Shown here: positions 47,683-57,673 of the stretch, one piece after another
Position numbering within the stretch: position 1 is the first letter of the stretch
Layout: every line of letters starts with the position of its first letter
Assembly: GCA_963823095.1 (NCBI GenBank)
Contig: CAWGKI010000037.1
Coordinates: 1-64,000, forward strand
DNA from: CAIVVT01 sp963823095
GTDB taxonomy: Bacteria; Acidobacteriota; Terriglobia; Bryobacterales; Bryobacteraceae
DNA length: 64,000 nt
Reading direction: 5' to 3'
Position numbers and translations under genes: made by a program
The notes under the pieces: model-generated
Told to the model about the DNA's origin: nothing
The model's input: only the letters and a program-made list of their open reading frames with translations
Databases searched by the model: none

Positions 47683-49332
47683 CTACATTCCTTTCAGATA
47701 TTCATGCACGAACTGGACTGCCATCGAGCCCTCGCCGACTGCGGATGCTACCCGCTTCACCGATCCCGAACGAACGTCTCCGGCCGCGAAGACGCCAGGA
47801 TGACTCGTCTCGAGAAAGAACGGCGCCCGCTGGAGATCCCAATGAGACGAATGCGCAACAGTCCCTCCGGTTCGCACGAACCCCTTCGCATCCCGCTCGA
47901 CTGAAGGCGGCAGCCACTCGGTACGAGGCGTGGCTCCGATGAAACTGAAGACCGCCGGTGTCTCGATTCTTCGGGTCTGTCCGCTGCTGCCGTTCACGAT
48001 CTCGATCGCCCGCAGATGTCCGTTCCCGACCATTCGGCGGATCGAGGTATTGCAATGCAGTTCGATGTTGGCGGTCTGCTCGATCCGGGAGACCAGATAA
48101 CTCGACATGTTCTTGTTCAAGTCGTCGCCGCGAATCAATAACAGGACCTGGCTGGCGTGCCCCGCCAGGAAGACCGCTGCTTGACCCGCCGAGTTTCCTC
48201 CTCCTACGACTATCGCCGGACAACCGCGGCACAGCAGGGCCTCGGCAGGCGTCGCGGCATAGTAGACCCCGGTCCCTTCGAATCGTTCGAAGTCTTCCAC
48301 GTCCAACCTTCGGTACTGAGCACCCGACGCAATCAACACGCACTTGGCGGTTACCGGTTCATCGCCGCCGGTGTCCACCACCGCGTACCGGTTCTCGAAG
48401 GACAGGCTGACTGCCGCCGAAGGGACGGAGATTTGCGCGCCGAATTTGTTTGCCTGGAGGGTTGCGCGGTCCGTGAGTTCGGCACCGGTCAGCCCTGTCG
48501 GAAACCCCAGGTAGTTCTCAATCCGCATGCTGCTGCCTGCCTGGCCTCCAGGGGCGACGCAGTCCAGCACCGCCGTCCGCAGACCTTCGGATGCGCCGTA
48601 AACCGCAGCGGCGAGCCCTGCCGGCCCGGCGCCCACAATCAGCAAGTCATAAACCGTGCGCCCCAGCGATTGATGAAAACCGACCTCATTCGCCAGTTGC
48701 AGGTTCGACGGGTTGCGCATCAAAAGCATGTGCGCACAGGCGACCACCGGCGTGTCAGCCTCCGTTAACCCGAACTCCTTGAGCAGCCGGTCTACCTCGG
48801 GATCCGATTCCAGGTCTACCCATGTGAACAGCACACGGTTCCTCGCGAGAAAATCGCGGACACGGAAGGTGTCGGGAGAGTAGCGCGATCCGATGACTCT
48901 CAGGCCCACAAAATTCGGAGACTCACGCAGCAACTCGCGGCGGGCGATGAAGGCCTGCAAGATGATATCGCTGAGAGACGGGCACTGGTTCAAAATGTGG
49001 CGAAGCGCCTCACCCGAAATCTCGAATACCTCGCAATCTCCTCGCGCGACCGCGGTGAAAATCGCGGGGGTGCCCGTCAAGTGGGATACGTCGCCGGTAA
49101 ACTCACCTTTTCCATGGACCACGATCATCCTGGGCTCATCGCCGGTATGATCAATGATTTCCACTTCACCGGACCTGACTATGAAGAATTTGAAAGCGCG
49201 TTCGCCAACAGCGACCAGGGTTTCTCCATCCCGGCATCGTCTTGGCGCCAGAGCGGTGCAACTTGCCGCGGCCGCGATCTGCGCCTCGTCGAGGACGGGA
49301 AAGGCAATATAGCGTAGGTTGTGCTCAGCCAT
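47683..49332 (-). CDS. cNMP-binding / glutaredoxin-like / thioredoxin-reductase-like fusion
   Basis: 549 residues. 1-135 is a cyclic-nucleotide-binding domain (FIVRSGEVEII, GEFTGDVSHLTG); 143-215 is a glutaredoxin-like fold (VIGSRYSPDTFRVRDFLARN, TPVVACAHMLL). From 228 comes a thioredoxin-reductase-like flavoprotein with FAD loop GAGPAGLA (234-241), NADPH loop GGGNSA (377-382) and late AAGDVR. Where TrxB has CATCD this protein has AATPAEALLCRGC: the redox pair is displaced to Cys368 and Cys371. It may therefore be a cNMP-gated oxidoreductase with another acceptor. A zf-UBP gene lies just upstream on the same strand. Confidence 0.85.
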   Translation of the reverse strand: MAEHNLRYIAFPVLDEAQIAAAASCTALAPRRCRDGETLVAVGERAFKFFIVRSGEVEIIDHTGDEPRMIVVHGKGEFTGDVSHLTGTPAIFTAVARGDCEVFEISGEALRHILNQCPSLSDIILQAFIARRELLRESPNFVGLRVIGSRYSPDTFRVRDFLARNRVLFTWVDLESDPEVDRLLKEFGLTEADTPVVACAHMLLMRNPSNLQLANEVGFHQSLGRTVYDLLIVGAGPAGLAAAVYGASEGLRTAVLDCVAPGGQAGSSMRIENYLGFPTGLTGAELTDRATLQANKFGAQISVPSAAVSLSFENRYAVVDTGGDEPVTAKCVLIASGAQYRRLDVEDFERFEGTGVYYAATPAEALLCRGCPAIVVGGGNSAGQAAVFLAGHASQVLLLIRGDDLNKNMSSYLVSRIEQTANIELHCNTSIRRMVGNGHLRAIEIVNGSSGQTRRIETPAVFSFIGATPRTEWLPPSVERDAKGFVRTGGTVAHSSHWDLQRAPFFLETSHPGVFAAGDVRSGSVKRVASAVGEGSMAVQFVHEYLKGM

Positions 49333-49683
49333 AGGGAAGTGAAAATCTTTGGACTGGTCGAATTACGGATATCCGCCGGACGTCCTAAACACGACGAGCC
49401 GCGGATTGACGAAAACGGTCTAAGTGTTCATGGCATTTGATGCCGGATCCGCATACTTTGCTCCATCCGGGTCCATCGGAGCGCGTCGCCAGGTCGAGAA
49501 AGGCGCTATCGTCAGCGATCTGCCGCTTGTCACCATTTCCCGCGCGCGACGACAAATGCTGGCATTATCCGCCGCAAGAGGTCAGCCCTCCAGTTCGAAC
49601 TGAGCGGCCAGCCACCACAGGCCTGCCGTTAATCGAATTCTCTCAGCGCTTCAATCGGCCTCGGCCAGGCTTCATCCCTGGCG
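49333..49683. other. Gap between reductase-like and zf-UBP genes
   Basis: No gene supported; probably the promoter of the leftward flavoprotein gene. Confidence 0.4.
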
Positions 49684-49938
49684 CTATAAACCAACTTCGT
49701 CGACATAGCACCACATCCAATCCTCCCCGGGCTCGAGCGACTTAACGATGGGGTGGTGCGTGGCGTGGAAGTGCTTTGTCGCATGTTTGTTCTTTGATGA
49801 GTCGCAACAACCGACATGGCCACAGGAAATGCAAGCGCGCAGGTGCACCCATGTGTCGCCGGATTTCAAACATTCTTCGCAGCCCGACGCGCGGGGTTGG
49901 ACGCTCCGGATTTGTCTCAGGTGATCGCAGTGTGGCAT
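49684..49938 (-). CDS. UBP-type zinc-finger protein
   Basis: 84 residues from ATG 49938 (MPHCDHLRQI), which gives the usual compact length; an upstream ATG at 50016 would add 26 odd residues. Zinc ligands in the zf-UBP order: Cys20/Cys23, Cys36/Cys39, Cys44, His52 and later His residues (HFHATHHPIV), closing with WMWCYVDEVGL. In eukaryotes this finger binds the free ubiquitin tail; in bacteria its ligand is unknown. It may work with the flavoprotein downstream. Confidence 0.8.
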   Translation of the reverse strand: MPHCDHLRQIRSVQPRASGCEECLKSGDTWVHLRACISCGHVGCCDSSKNKHATKHFHATHHPIVKSLEPGEDWMWCYVDEVGL

Positions 49939-50298
49939 TTCGCACTCCAAGATCTCATGGCGATTCCAGGATCTCGACCGCGCTTTCGGCCTGTCCCGAA
50001 ATTCGGTAATCGCCACTAAACCTATAAAAGACGGACGCTACGGATAAGTGTACTCCTGGGGTCAGTTTTAGGGAATCAGTCGGCAACAACAACGTTTGTG
50101 ATATAGAAGTGGACGCCGGCGCGAGTCTCTGCCAAAGTGGCCGGATCTGCTCATGCTCTTCGTCCCGGCTCCGTCCGCGGGCCCACTGCCGCCAAGAACG
50201 TCCGATGAGAACGTATCGTTATCCATCAGTTGGCCTCCGAAATTCGCGGGGTTAGTAAATGCCGGGCGACGAGGCTGGCGACGAAGCAAAATGGAGGC

Positions 50299-51123
50299 AT
50301 GCCTGCTCCGCACAATTCGCTACGGCTGGAGATTCTCCGGTACTACGAACTCGGTCAGGAAGCCGATCGGCTGGCGACTCCGTTATTTCGCTGGGAGAAG
50401 ATTCGAACCCTGGATCTCCTGGACCGCTTCTTGCCATGCCCGCCCGCACTCGTTCTGGATGTCGGCGGCGCCGCCGGTGCATATGCCTTCCCCCTGGCGG
50501 AAGCTGGATATGTCGTGGATCTCGTCGATCCCGTTTCCCTGCATATCGAACAGGCCAGACAGCGGGCCGCAACGGAGCGGCGTGCACCTCGCAGCTTCCA
50601 GGAAGGGGATGCCCGCGCAATCCCCTGCGGCGACGGGGCGGCTGACGCCGTGCTCTTCTTCGGGCCGCTCTACCACCTTCCAGATTCCAGCGAGCGGCTG
50701 AAAGCGATTCGAGAAGCGCACCGAGTGTTACATGCCGGAGGCGTTCTGCTGGCGGTGGCAATCTCGCGTTTCGCCTCGGCGCTCGACGGCATCGCGCGTG
50801 GATTGATCCGCGACCCGGACTTCGTTCGCGTATTGGAACAGGATCTGAAGACCGGGCAGCACCGCAACGAAACCGGGAACCTCGATTACTTCACTACCGC
50901 CTTCTTCCATCATCCCGACGAGTTGAGGATGGAACTGATCGAAGGAGGCTTCCCAACCCCCAGGCTCTGCGCGATAGAGGGCCCAGTCTGGACTGTACCG
51001 GAATCGGCGACCGCCGATCGGCAGAAGGCATTGATGGCGACCATGCGGGAACTGGAGAGCGAGGTTACGCTAATCGGGGCGAGCGCCCATATCATGGGAA
51101 TCGCAACCAAGCCAGTTGAGTGA
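50299..51123 (+). CDS. Class I SAM-dependent methyltransferase
   Basis: 274 residues from ATG 50299. SAM-binding glycine loop VLDVGGAAG at 52-60, acidic strand DLVDPVSLHI, then GDARAIPCGDGAADAVLFFG and PLYHLPDSSERLKAIREAHR, the Methyltransf_11 layout. Substrate unknown. The frame is open further upstream, but those residues do not fit the family. It stands alone between a short gap and the TonB receptor. Confidence 0.8.
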   Translation: MPAPHNSLRLEILRYYELGQEADRLATPLFRWEKIRTLDLLDRFLPCPPALVLDVGGAAGAYAFPLAEAGYVVDLVDPVSLHIEQARQRAATERRAPRSFQEGDARAIPCGDGAADAVLFFGPLYHLPDSSERLKAIREAHRVLHAGGVLLAVAISRFASALDGIARGLIRDPDFVRVLEQDLKTGQHRNETGNLDYFTTAFFHHPDELRMELIEGGFPTPRLCAIEGPVWTVPESATADRQKALMATMRELESEVTLIGASAHIMGIATKPVE

Positions 51124-51554
51124 ACTGCCGGTCCGCGGTAATTGAATCAGTCACGAACGACGCGACAGTACGCCGAGTTGCTCCCTACGCCGGTCGGCAT
51201 GCAATTCTGTCCGTTCGATACTCTCTACGGTTGGCTCCGCGGGTGAGTTTACATGTTATTCTGATCCCCTGTTCGGCCTGCACCGCGCCTCGTGGCGCAC
51301 GCGCAATGCGGCGCGACTGTCCGGGTTCAATCTGCGGAGAGGGATAGTCTGGCTGAGGAGTACGCTTCTCTATCCGTAACTTCAGGGGCATGTTTTGTGG
51401 TGCGGAGGCCCATTGCGGCTTTCGCGTTTCGGTGTTCGGATTGGCTCAACGCTGATTACAACTCCGGCTCGAATTACCGATCTCAAATCCAGAGCATAGT
51501 ACGCGTGTGTCCCGAGCGGACGATGACTCTGTGTCGTGCAAGAGGTGAGACACG
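51124..51554. other. Gap upstream of the large TonB receptor
   Basis: No gene supported. Presumably holds the receptor promoter; I see no clear repeat or hairpin. Confidence 0.4.
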
Positions 51555-54500
51555 ATGACCTTGGATAATCTCCAATCGCGGCGGTTCTTGCTCTGTAGTG
51601 CCTTTTTCTGCCTGGCCCTTTGGCTCCCAAGTGCGGTCAGCGCCCAACAAATCCTTGGCGCTATCACCGGCACCGTAAAAGACGCATCGGGATCCTCGGT
51701 GCCTGACGCCACGGTGAAGGCCGTGAACAGCGAGACCAACCTGACGGTTTCGGCACGCACGCAGGCGAACGGCTCCTACTCGATCCCGAACATCCCGGCT
51801 GGCACCTACCGGGTGACGATCAGCAAAACGGGCTTTGACGCCGAGACTCATACCGAGGTCCTGGTGAACGCCAACCGAACCACCACAGTCGATGGGGCCC
51901 TGCAAGTCGGCGCTGTCAGCACGACCGTGGAAGTGAGCGCGGTGGCGCTCATGAACCAGGTCGATACGACCAACGGGTACGTTGTGGATCAATCGACGAT
52001 CCAATTGACCCCTTTGGGGACCGGCAGCTTCACGCAACTGGCGATTCTGAGCCCTGGTGTCCACGCGGATTTTCTTGGCGGCGCCGGCAGTAACAGCGGG
52101 CTCGGCAACCAGGCGATCTTCTCGAACGGCAACCGGGACACCAGCAACGCTTTCTCGATGAATGGCATCGCTACCGACAACCTGTTCAATGGTAATTCCG
52201 CGAGCCAGGTGGGAGCGAACCGGTTCGTCTTGAACACGGGCGAGGCCTTCGGCGCGGGTGGCCAGATCCAGACCAGCACTTCGGTATATTCCGCCATCGG
52301 CCAATCGCTGCCGACGCCGCCCACCGAAGCGGTGCAGGAGATCGCCGTGAACGCCTCAATGTACGACGCTTCACAAGGCGCCCACAGTGGTGCGCACATC
52401 AGCGTGCTCACCAAGTCGGGGACCAACGAAGTGCACGGGCAGGTCTACGAGAAGTGGCAGAACAGCGCCATGAACGCCGCACCGTTCTTCTATAACGCCG
52501 ATCCGGCCATCAACCAGAAGGTGCCGTTCCTCAACCGCAATCAGTACGGCGTCACGTTCGGAGGGCCGATCAAGAGGGACAAACTCTTCTACTTCGCCTC
52601 CTACCAGGGCATCCGCATCGCTGACGTAACTTCCTCAACGCAGGAGTCCACGGTACCGCTTGCCTTGACCAACGATCGCAGTGCTGCTGGGATCGCCGCG
52701 ATGATCAACACGACTTACGGCCAAAATATCGGCACCAGCCAGATCAGCTCCGTCGCCTTGGGCCTATTGCAAGCGAAACACGCGAACGGTCAGTATCTGA
52801 TTCCGACTCCGCAAATCACCGATCCCGCACTGGCAACCAGGCTTGGGTACGACGCTGTCCAGCAAGGCCCGAATTCGCAAGCGCACGTGGACCAAGGCAT
52901 CGCCAACATTGATTACGTGGTGAACGACAAGGACCGGCTCGGCGTAAAGTACTTCATCCAGGACAACCCGACCACCAACCCGTTCGGAGCATTTGCATCT
53001 TTGCTTGGCTTCGGCCAAAGCCTCTCCGCGGGAAGCCAGGTGGGATCGATCAATAATACGGTCGTTCTCTCCCCTTCCCTAACATGGGAGCAGCGCGCCG
53101 GCTTCACCCGGCTTGAGGCGTTCGCGGGAACGAGCCAGGCATTCAAGCCCAGCGATTTCGGTATGAACCTGCTCGGCTCGACCGTCTTCCCCGCGATTTC
53201 CATCACGGCGGCCGATCCCACAGTCGCCCAACCGCTACAGTTCGGCCCGAATTCGAGTTTCGCCAACGCTGGGATGTACCAGAACCAGTGGGAATACGCC
53301 TCGACGCTAAATTGGATCCGCGGGAAGCACACGCTTTCCGGCGGGTTTCAATGGGACCACGCCCAACTCAACATCATCAACCGCAACAACGAGACGGATC
53401 AGATCACATTTACCGACTTTATGGCGTTCGTGGAAGGCAATGTGCGTCCCGGCATCGGGACGGCGGCGTTTGCGGGCTCCAGCAATCGCTACTACCGATC
53501 CGATACGGTGGGGGCGTTCGTAAACGACAGTTACAAGCTGCGCAGTAACCTGACCCTGACCTTGGGATTGCGTTGGGATTTCCTCGGCCCCTTGAGCGAA
53601 AAATACGGCCGCCTGACCGGCTTCAACTCGGGCCTCTATTCCTATAACGCCGCGACGGACACCATCACCGGCTCCGGCCTAGAGATCGCGGGCAATAACC
53701 CGACCATGGCGTCTTCGGGAGCGAGCAACTCGCTGCTGACGCAACGCCAGTGGGGTCTCGCGCCGCGTTTCGGCGTCGCCTGGACGCCAATGAAGAAACT
53801 CACGGTACGCGCGGGCTTTGGAATCTACTATGATCGCGGCGAGTTCTTCAGCGAACTCTCGCCGAGCGCCGGCGGAGGTTACAACGGACCGTTTGGCGTA
53901 ACCCTCGCGCCCCCATTCGTGACGCCGGACTTCGCGGCGAGCGGTGCTACATTTAACGCCCCATTTGGCACGGCGCCGCTACCCCCTCCACCGACCAACG
54001 CGTCGTCATTCCTCGCTCTGTTGCCCAATCTGGCGCAGACTGCCTCCGGCAGCTTCCCGGCCGGAAACCCCTTCGGTCCGTTCCTCTTCGGCGGCTACGA
54101 CGTCAACAACAAGCTGCCCTACACGGAGAACTGGACGTTCGACCTGCAATACCAGCTATCGAGTAGCTGGCTTTTCAGTCTCGGCTACGTCGGCAACCAC
54201 GGCCAACACGAGATCCTGCCGATCGCGTTCAACCAGCCGGGCATCGCGACGCCCCAGCATCCGATCCACGGCCAATCGTATTCCTACGGCCTGAACGTAA
54301 TTAACAGCGAGACGGTGTCCACCAGCGAGTACGCGGGCAACGCCCCGTTGCGCGTCCCTTACGTTGGCTACGACATGAATTCAGTGCTATACAAAGCGGA
54401 AGGCGTTTCCAATTACCACTCCCTGCAATTCCAGGTACGCAAGCGGCTGTCCTATGGCCTGCAATTGACCGGCACCTACACGTGGTCGCACGCACTCGAC

Positions 54501-55241
54501 GAACAGAGCGGCCTGGGGCTCTTCTGGACCGGCAACGATCCGCTGTCGCCGCGCTCCAACTATGCGTCGGCTGACTTCGACCAGACGCACGTATTCCTGG
54601 TGAACTACAGCTACTCAATTCCCAAGCTGACTTCGAACAAAATGCTCGGCGCGGTGGTGAACGGCTGGACGCTTGGCGGCCAGACGGTCGCGCAGAGCGG
54701 TCAGCCGTACAGCGTTTACGACTTTTCGGGCGCGATCGCGGGCATGTACTATGGCACCAGCAACTTCATCGGCAACCCGATTGTGCCTTTGAAACCGGGG
54801 ATCACGGCCGCCAAGGCGCAACTCCAGGGGACCACCGGAGTCAACGCAGGCCAACCCGTCCTCGATGTCAATGCCTTCTCGCCGCAGTTCCTGCAACCCG
54901 GCCAGAACGGCGTGCCGCCCTGTGACGCTTCAGGGTGCGACAACTATGAGTCGCTCTACGGCAATTCCGGCCGCAACTTGTTCCGCGGCCCGTTCCAGGT
55001 GCGTTTTGACATGACACTCGCCAAGGAATTCTCCATCAAAGAGAAATACTTCCTGCGCTTGAATTTCGATGCCTACAACCTGACGAATCATCCCGATTTC
55101 GATACACCCAACAACAACGTGCAGTTCTTCCCGAACTATTCGCCGCCGCCGTCGTTCCCGCCTGCCGGCAGCCTGGGTATCATTCAGCACACAATCGGCA
55201 GCCCACGTTTCCTTCAATTGAACCTGCACTTGAGGTTCTGA
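51555..55241 (+). CDS. TonB-dependent receptor with CarboxypepD_reg domain
   Basis: 1228 residues, intact. Signal peptide (LLCSAFFCLALWLPSAVSAQ), carboxypeptidase-regulatory domain (ITGTVKDASGSSVPDATV to GTYRVTISKTGFD), plug (NGIATDNLFNGNSASQVG; IAVNASMYDASQGAHSG) and a barrel ending LNLHLRF. It is the large Solibacter type without a clear TonB box. Probably takes up a bulky polymer fragment or metal complex through the outer membrane. It differs from the two shorter broken receptors at the left. Confidence 0.9.
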   Translation: MTLDNLQSRRFLLCSAFFCLALWLPSAVSAQQILGAITGTVKDASGSSVPDATVKAVNSETNLTVSARTQANGSYSIPNIPAGTYRVTISKTGFDAETHTEVLVNANRTTTVDGALQVGAVSTTVEVSAVALMNQVDTTNGYVVDQSTIQLTPLGTGSFTQLAILSPGVHADFLGGAGSNSGLGNQAIFSNGNRDTSNAFSMNGIATDNLFNGNSASQVGANRFVLNTGEAFGAGGQIQTSTSVYSAIGQSLPTPPTEAVQEIAVNASMYDASQGAHSGAHISVLTKSGTNEVHGQVYEKWQNSAMNAAPFFYNADPAINQKVPFLNRNQYGVTFGGPIKRDKLFYFASYQGIRIADVTSSTQESTVPLALTNDRSAAGIAAMINTTYGQNIGTSQISSVALGLLQAKHANGQYLIPTPQITDPALATRLGYDAVQQGPNSQAHVDQGIANIDYVVNDKDRLGVKYFIQDNPTTNPFGAFASLLGFGQSLSAGSQVGSINNTVVLSPSLTWEQRAGFTRLEAFAGTSQAFKPSDFGMNLLGSTVFPAISITAADPTVAQPLQFGPNSSFANAGMYQNQWEYASTLNWIRGKHTLSGGFQWDHAQLNIINRNNETDQITFTDFMAFVEGNVRPGIGTAAFAGSSNRYYRSDTVGAFVNDSYKLRSNLTLTLGLRWDFLGPLSEKYGRLTGFNSGLYSYNAATDTITGSGLEIAGNNPTMASSGASNSLLTQRQWGLAPRFGVAWTPMKKLTVRAGFGIYYDRGEFFSELSPSAGGGYNGPFGVTLAPPFVTPDFAASGATFNAPFGTAPLPPPPTNASSFLALLPNLAQTASGSFPAGNPFGPFLFGGYDVNNKLPYTENWTFDLQYQLSSSWLFSLGYVGNHGQHEILPIAFNQPGIATPQHPIHGQSYSYGLNVINSETVSTSEYAGNAPLRVPYVGYDMNSVLYKAEGVSNYHSLQFQVRKRLSYGLQLTGTYTWSHALDEQSGLGLFWTGNDPLSPRSNYASADFDQTHVFLVNYSYSIPKLTSNKMLGAVVNGWTLGGQTVAQSGQPYSVYDFSGAIAGMYYGTSNFIGNPIVPLKPGITAAKAQLQGTTGVNAGQPVLDVNAFSPQFLQPGQNGVPPCDASGCDNYESLYGNSGRNLFRGPFQVRFDMTLAKEFSIKEKYFLRLNFDAYNLTNHPDFDTPNNNVQFFPNYSPPPSFPPAGSLGIIQHTIGSPRFLQLNLHLRF

Positions 55242-55295
55242 ACCAGAGCCACGGTGCGGTGGGGGAGGCGCCTGCCGCGGAGTCCTGTTGCGGAA

Positions 55296-55994
55296 TCAGG
55301 CAATGCGCCGATTTTGGAGCGCCAGACAGTCCCGTTCCAGTCGTTTGAAGAGCAGAAGCGCGTCCCGCTCTTTGATGGTTCTGGTCCCGTTTGCCAGCAA
55401 GCGCCGCAGGTTATGGGCACGTTCGGTGCCCACGACGTCTCGCGCGACGCGATGCGTGAGCTCATCCGTTCTCTCGGGGAAATATGTCCCTTTCAGCACG
55501 CCGACGATCTTGTCCGCCTCGGCCCGCATCAGAATCCCAGCTCGTACCGCGCCGCGGAGCGCCCAGCGGGTGTCGACGAGCGCTGAGGAGGTTCTGCGCC
55601 CGGCATCCGGTGACCAGGTAACCGCGACCTCATCATCGGCATCCAGGTACCCGCGACGAAAAAGTCTGTACACGGTTCCGACTCCAATCATGCCTTGTGA
55701 ACGCAACTCGACCGCCCGGAGCGCCCCTACGCTCGACGATCCATAGACTGGTACCCCGGAATTCAGTAAGGTGAGGATCTCCTTTGGAGAGAGTGCGAGG
55801 TTTTGAAAGAAATCGCCGTCAATGATGCCGACAGCGCTGGGCCGCTTGACACAAAGAGGCACGAGATCTCCGCGCCTCACGGGAGGGCGAAGATCGATGG
55901 CCGCTGAAACGGCGAAGTCCCGAAGCGGCAGGCTCGGGCCAGCGAACACGACTGCTTCGAACGGCTGGGCCGCACGACTAAGATCAGGCGACAT
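55296..55994 (-). CDS. TfuA-like protein
   Basis: 232 residues of the TfuA core (VVFAGPSLPLRDFAV, AVGIIDGDFFQ, PVYGSSSVGALRAVELRSQG, MIGVGTVYRLFRRGYLDADD). TfuA is the usual partner of a YcaO enzyme in thioamide formation and supplies or handles the sulfur donor. The gene begins inside the end of ycaO (11-bp overlap) and is last in the four-gene leftward operon. Confidence 0.88.
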   Translation of the reverse strand: MSPDLSRAAQPFEAVVFAGPSLPLRDFAVSAAIDLRPPVRRGDLVPLCVKRPSAVGIIDGDFFQNLALSPKEILTLLNSGVPVYGSSSVGALRAVELRSQGMIGVGTVYRLFRRGYLDADDEVAVTWSPDAGRRTSSALVDTRWALRGAVRAGILMRAEADKIVGVLKGTYFPERTDELTHRVARDVVGTERAHNLRRLLANGTRTIKERDALLLFKRLERDCLALQNRRIA

Positions 55995-57306
55995 GGCGCT
56001 TCCAAAACTCTAGTGCGCGTGGGCCGATTCTTCCGGAGTGGAGGGACCAGAATTCCAGGCCAGGAACGATGACGCGTACGACAGCCAATCCGGAAGGCAC
56101 GGGAAACGGGACAACCAACACCTGGTCCATTCCCTGGCGCCCAAGGCGCGAAAGAAGCATCTGGATGTCGTCGGCGATGTCTTCGTTTTCAAATGAGGCC
56201 AAATCCTGAAATGGCCGCATAACACCCGACTGTTGCAGTACCCAGCGCTTCCGGTCGATTTGCCTCACGCGCTGCGTGTCTCGAGCCCAGGATTGCGCTA
56301 CCACGTCGGCTGGGAGAATGTCCTCGCGCACGCCCTGAATGTCCACGGCGCGCGATTGTGCAAGCTCAAGAAGTGCGCGCATAACGGCCACGCTCGCGAC
56401 CGGGTGCGCACCCTGCCCCCCGTGTGCCTGAGGAAATCCCAACACGCTATCGTCGGCGACGGCCGCGATGATCGAACAAACCCCCAGATCCGAGGTCATG
56501 TCGCGCACTACCGGATCGAGATCCGCCTTCCTGAATCTCGCCAGAACTTCAGGAATTGGATCGGGCGCCGTACTCAGATCGACCCGCGGGCACGCGTCCG
56601 GGTCGTCGGCGCCGTTGGCGCCCGCCTCGAACCCGAGTAGCGCCTCTCGCCTGACACGCGGACCCCAGTGACTGCGCAGCTCCGCGAAGGTAGCAGAATC
56701 GCGCTCGATGAGTTCGCACAGAGCGTGGCAAATTGCCTCTTCGAGGCAATTCCCGGAGGCAAGACCGTTTGAAGAGTGGTGTCGAAATGGAGATCCGTCC
56801 CGCCAGTACTTCGGACCGTAACCCGCCGCTCCCGCAGGTACCAAGACAGCCTTGCCGCTGTTGAGATCCCAGGCCGGCGTCCAGGAGTAGCTGCGCTGTT
56901 CGCTGTAGTCTCTGCGCATCTCCGCGCCAAGGCCGCGCGGGTCCGTTATTGCTATCCCGCGGGCGCGAATCCCGGAATAGCTGCCCTGTGTGATCGGGAG
57001 GTTGGCCCTCAGCGCGGTCTGCCTCTCAATCGCCTCCATCAACGCGCCGGTCTTGCAGTCGATGAGATGGATCCCCTTGCCGTTATACACGGAGATGCCG
57101 TCATCCGACGCTGGGACGATTGCGCTGTACACCGGGATGCCGACACGGTCCAAGCCTGTAATGTCGGCCAGCCTGGTGACACCGCACGCGACCGCCATCC
57201 CGGCTGCAATTGCAAGTGTTTCAGTCGCCGGCCTGATTCGCTCGGAAAGAGCCGGCGAATACTTCGTGCGGCGGGTCAGGCGCAGTCCGAACGCTTTGCC
57301 GGCCAA
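55984..57306 (-). CDS. YcaO-domain cyclodehydratase/thioamidase
   Basis: 440 residues. Conserved YcaO ATP-binding segments: KTGALMEAIERQTALR (Glu91, Glu94), SSNGLASGNCLEEAICHALC with ELIERDS, and a late Gln/Arg region; the C terminus lacks the proline-rich PxPxP tail of azoline-forming YcaOs. YcaO enzymes use ATP to activate a peptide bond for cyclisation or, with TfuA, for thioamide formation. Direct overlap with tfuA argues for the latter. It lies 21 bp after the small peptide gene, its likely substrate. Confidence 0.9.
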   Translation of the reverse strand: MAGKAFGLRLTRRTKYSPALSERIRPATETLAIAAGMAVACGVTRLADITGLDRVGIPVYSAIVPASDDGISVYNGKGIHLIDCKTGALMEAIERQTALRANLPITQGSYSGIRARGIAITDPRGLGAEMRRDYSEQRSYSWTPAWDLNSGKAVLVPAGAAGYGPKYWRDGSPFRHHSSNGLASGNCLEEAICHALCELIERDSATFAELRSHWGPRVRREALLGFEAGANGADDPDACPRVDLSTAPDPIPEVLARFRKADLDPVVRDMTSDLGVCSIIAAVADDSVLGFPQAHGGQGAHPVASVAVMRALLELAQSRAVDIQGVREDILPADVVAQSWARDTQRVRQIDRKRWVLQQSGVMRPFQDLASFENEDIADDIQMLLSRLGRQGMDQVLVVPFPVPSGLAVVRVIVPGLEFWSLHSGRIGPRALEFWKRHVA

Positions 57307-57327
57307 TGTCCTCGGCTCCTTTCGGCA

Positions 57328-57645
57328 TCACTTCTTCCCTATTTGGTCATCATCATCGTCGTCGTCATCACAACCCACGATTTTGTGTACATTCACGATA
57401 ACTCCTCCAAACGGTTCTTCTCTCTCTCGCAGAAAATCCTCCAACTCCGTCACAGTGATTTCCAATCGAAAAGACAGCAAGGCTTCAGCCGCGCCCGGCA
57501 AGCTGGCCAGAAAGACCCGTTTTTCAGGCTCATCCAGGCTCTGAAAAAAAGAGCACAGCTTGTGAAGGTAGCGGCGGAGTTGGTCATCATCCTTGAAGCA
57601 TAGGCCCTTCAATAGCTTCGGTTCCCAGACGGGGTTGTCTTCCAT
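57328..57645 (-). CDS. Candidate RiPP precursor peptide ending in Cys-Asp8
   Basis: 105 residues from ATG 57645, which follows AAAGGA by five bases; a start 24 bp upstream has no such site. The N-terminal 70 residues are helical (DQLRRYLHKLCSFFQSLDE, RLEITVTELEDFLRE), like a leader. A double glycine at 80-81 (EEPFGG) is followed by a 24-residue tail with Val, Ile and His, a single Cys92, then eight Asp (93-100) and QIGKK. No family recognised. Position between kinase and YcaO/TfuA, size, leader-like helix and low-complexity tail make it the likely YcaO substrate. Confidence 0.6.
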   Translation of the reverse strand: MEDNPVWEPKLLKGLCFKDDDQLRRYLHKLCSFFQSLDEPEKRVFLASLPGAAEALLSFRLEITVTELEDFLREREEPFGGVIVNVHKIVGCDDDDDDDDQIGKK

Positions 57646-57673
57646 GTTTTTCCTTTCAACTGTTGTCACACAA

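Noticed and set aside
57340..57380. Microsatellite or CRISPR-like repeat
   Set aside because: The GAT/GAC run simply encodes the Asp8 tail of the small peptide; no spacers or longer repeats are present.
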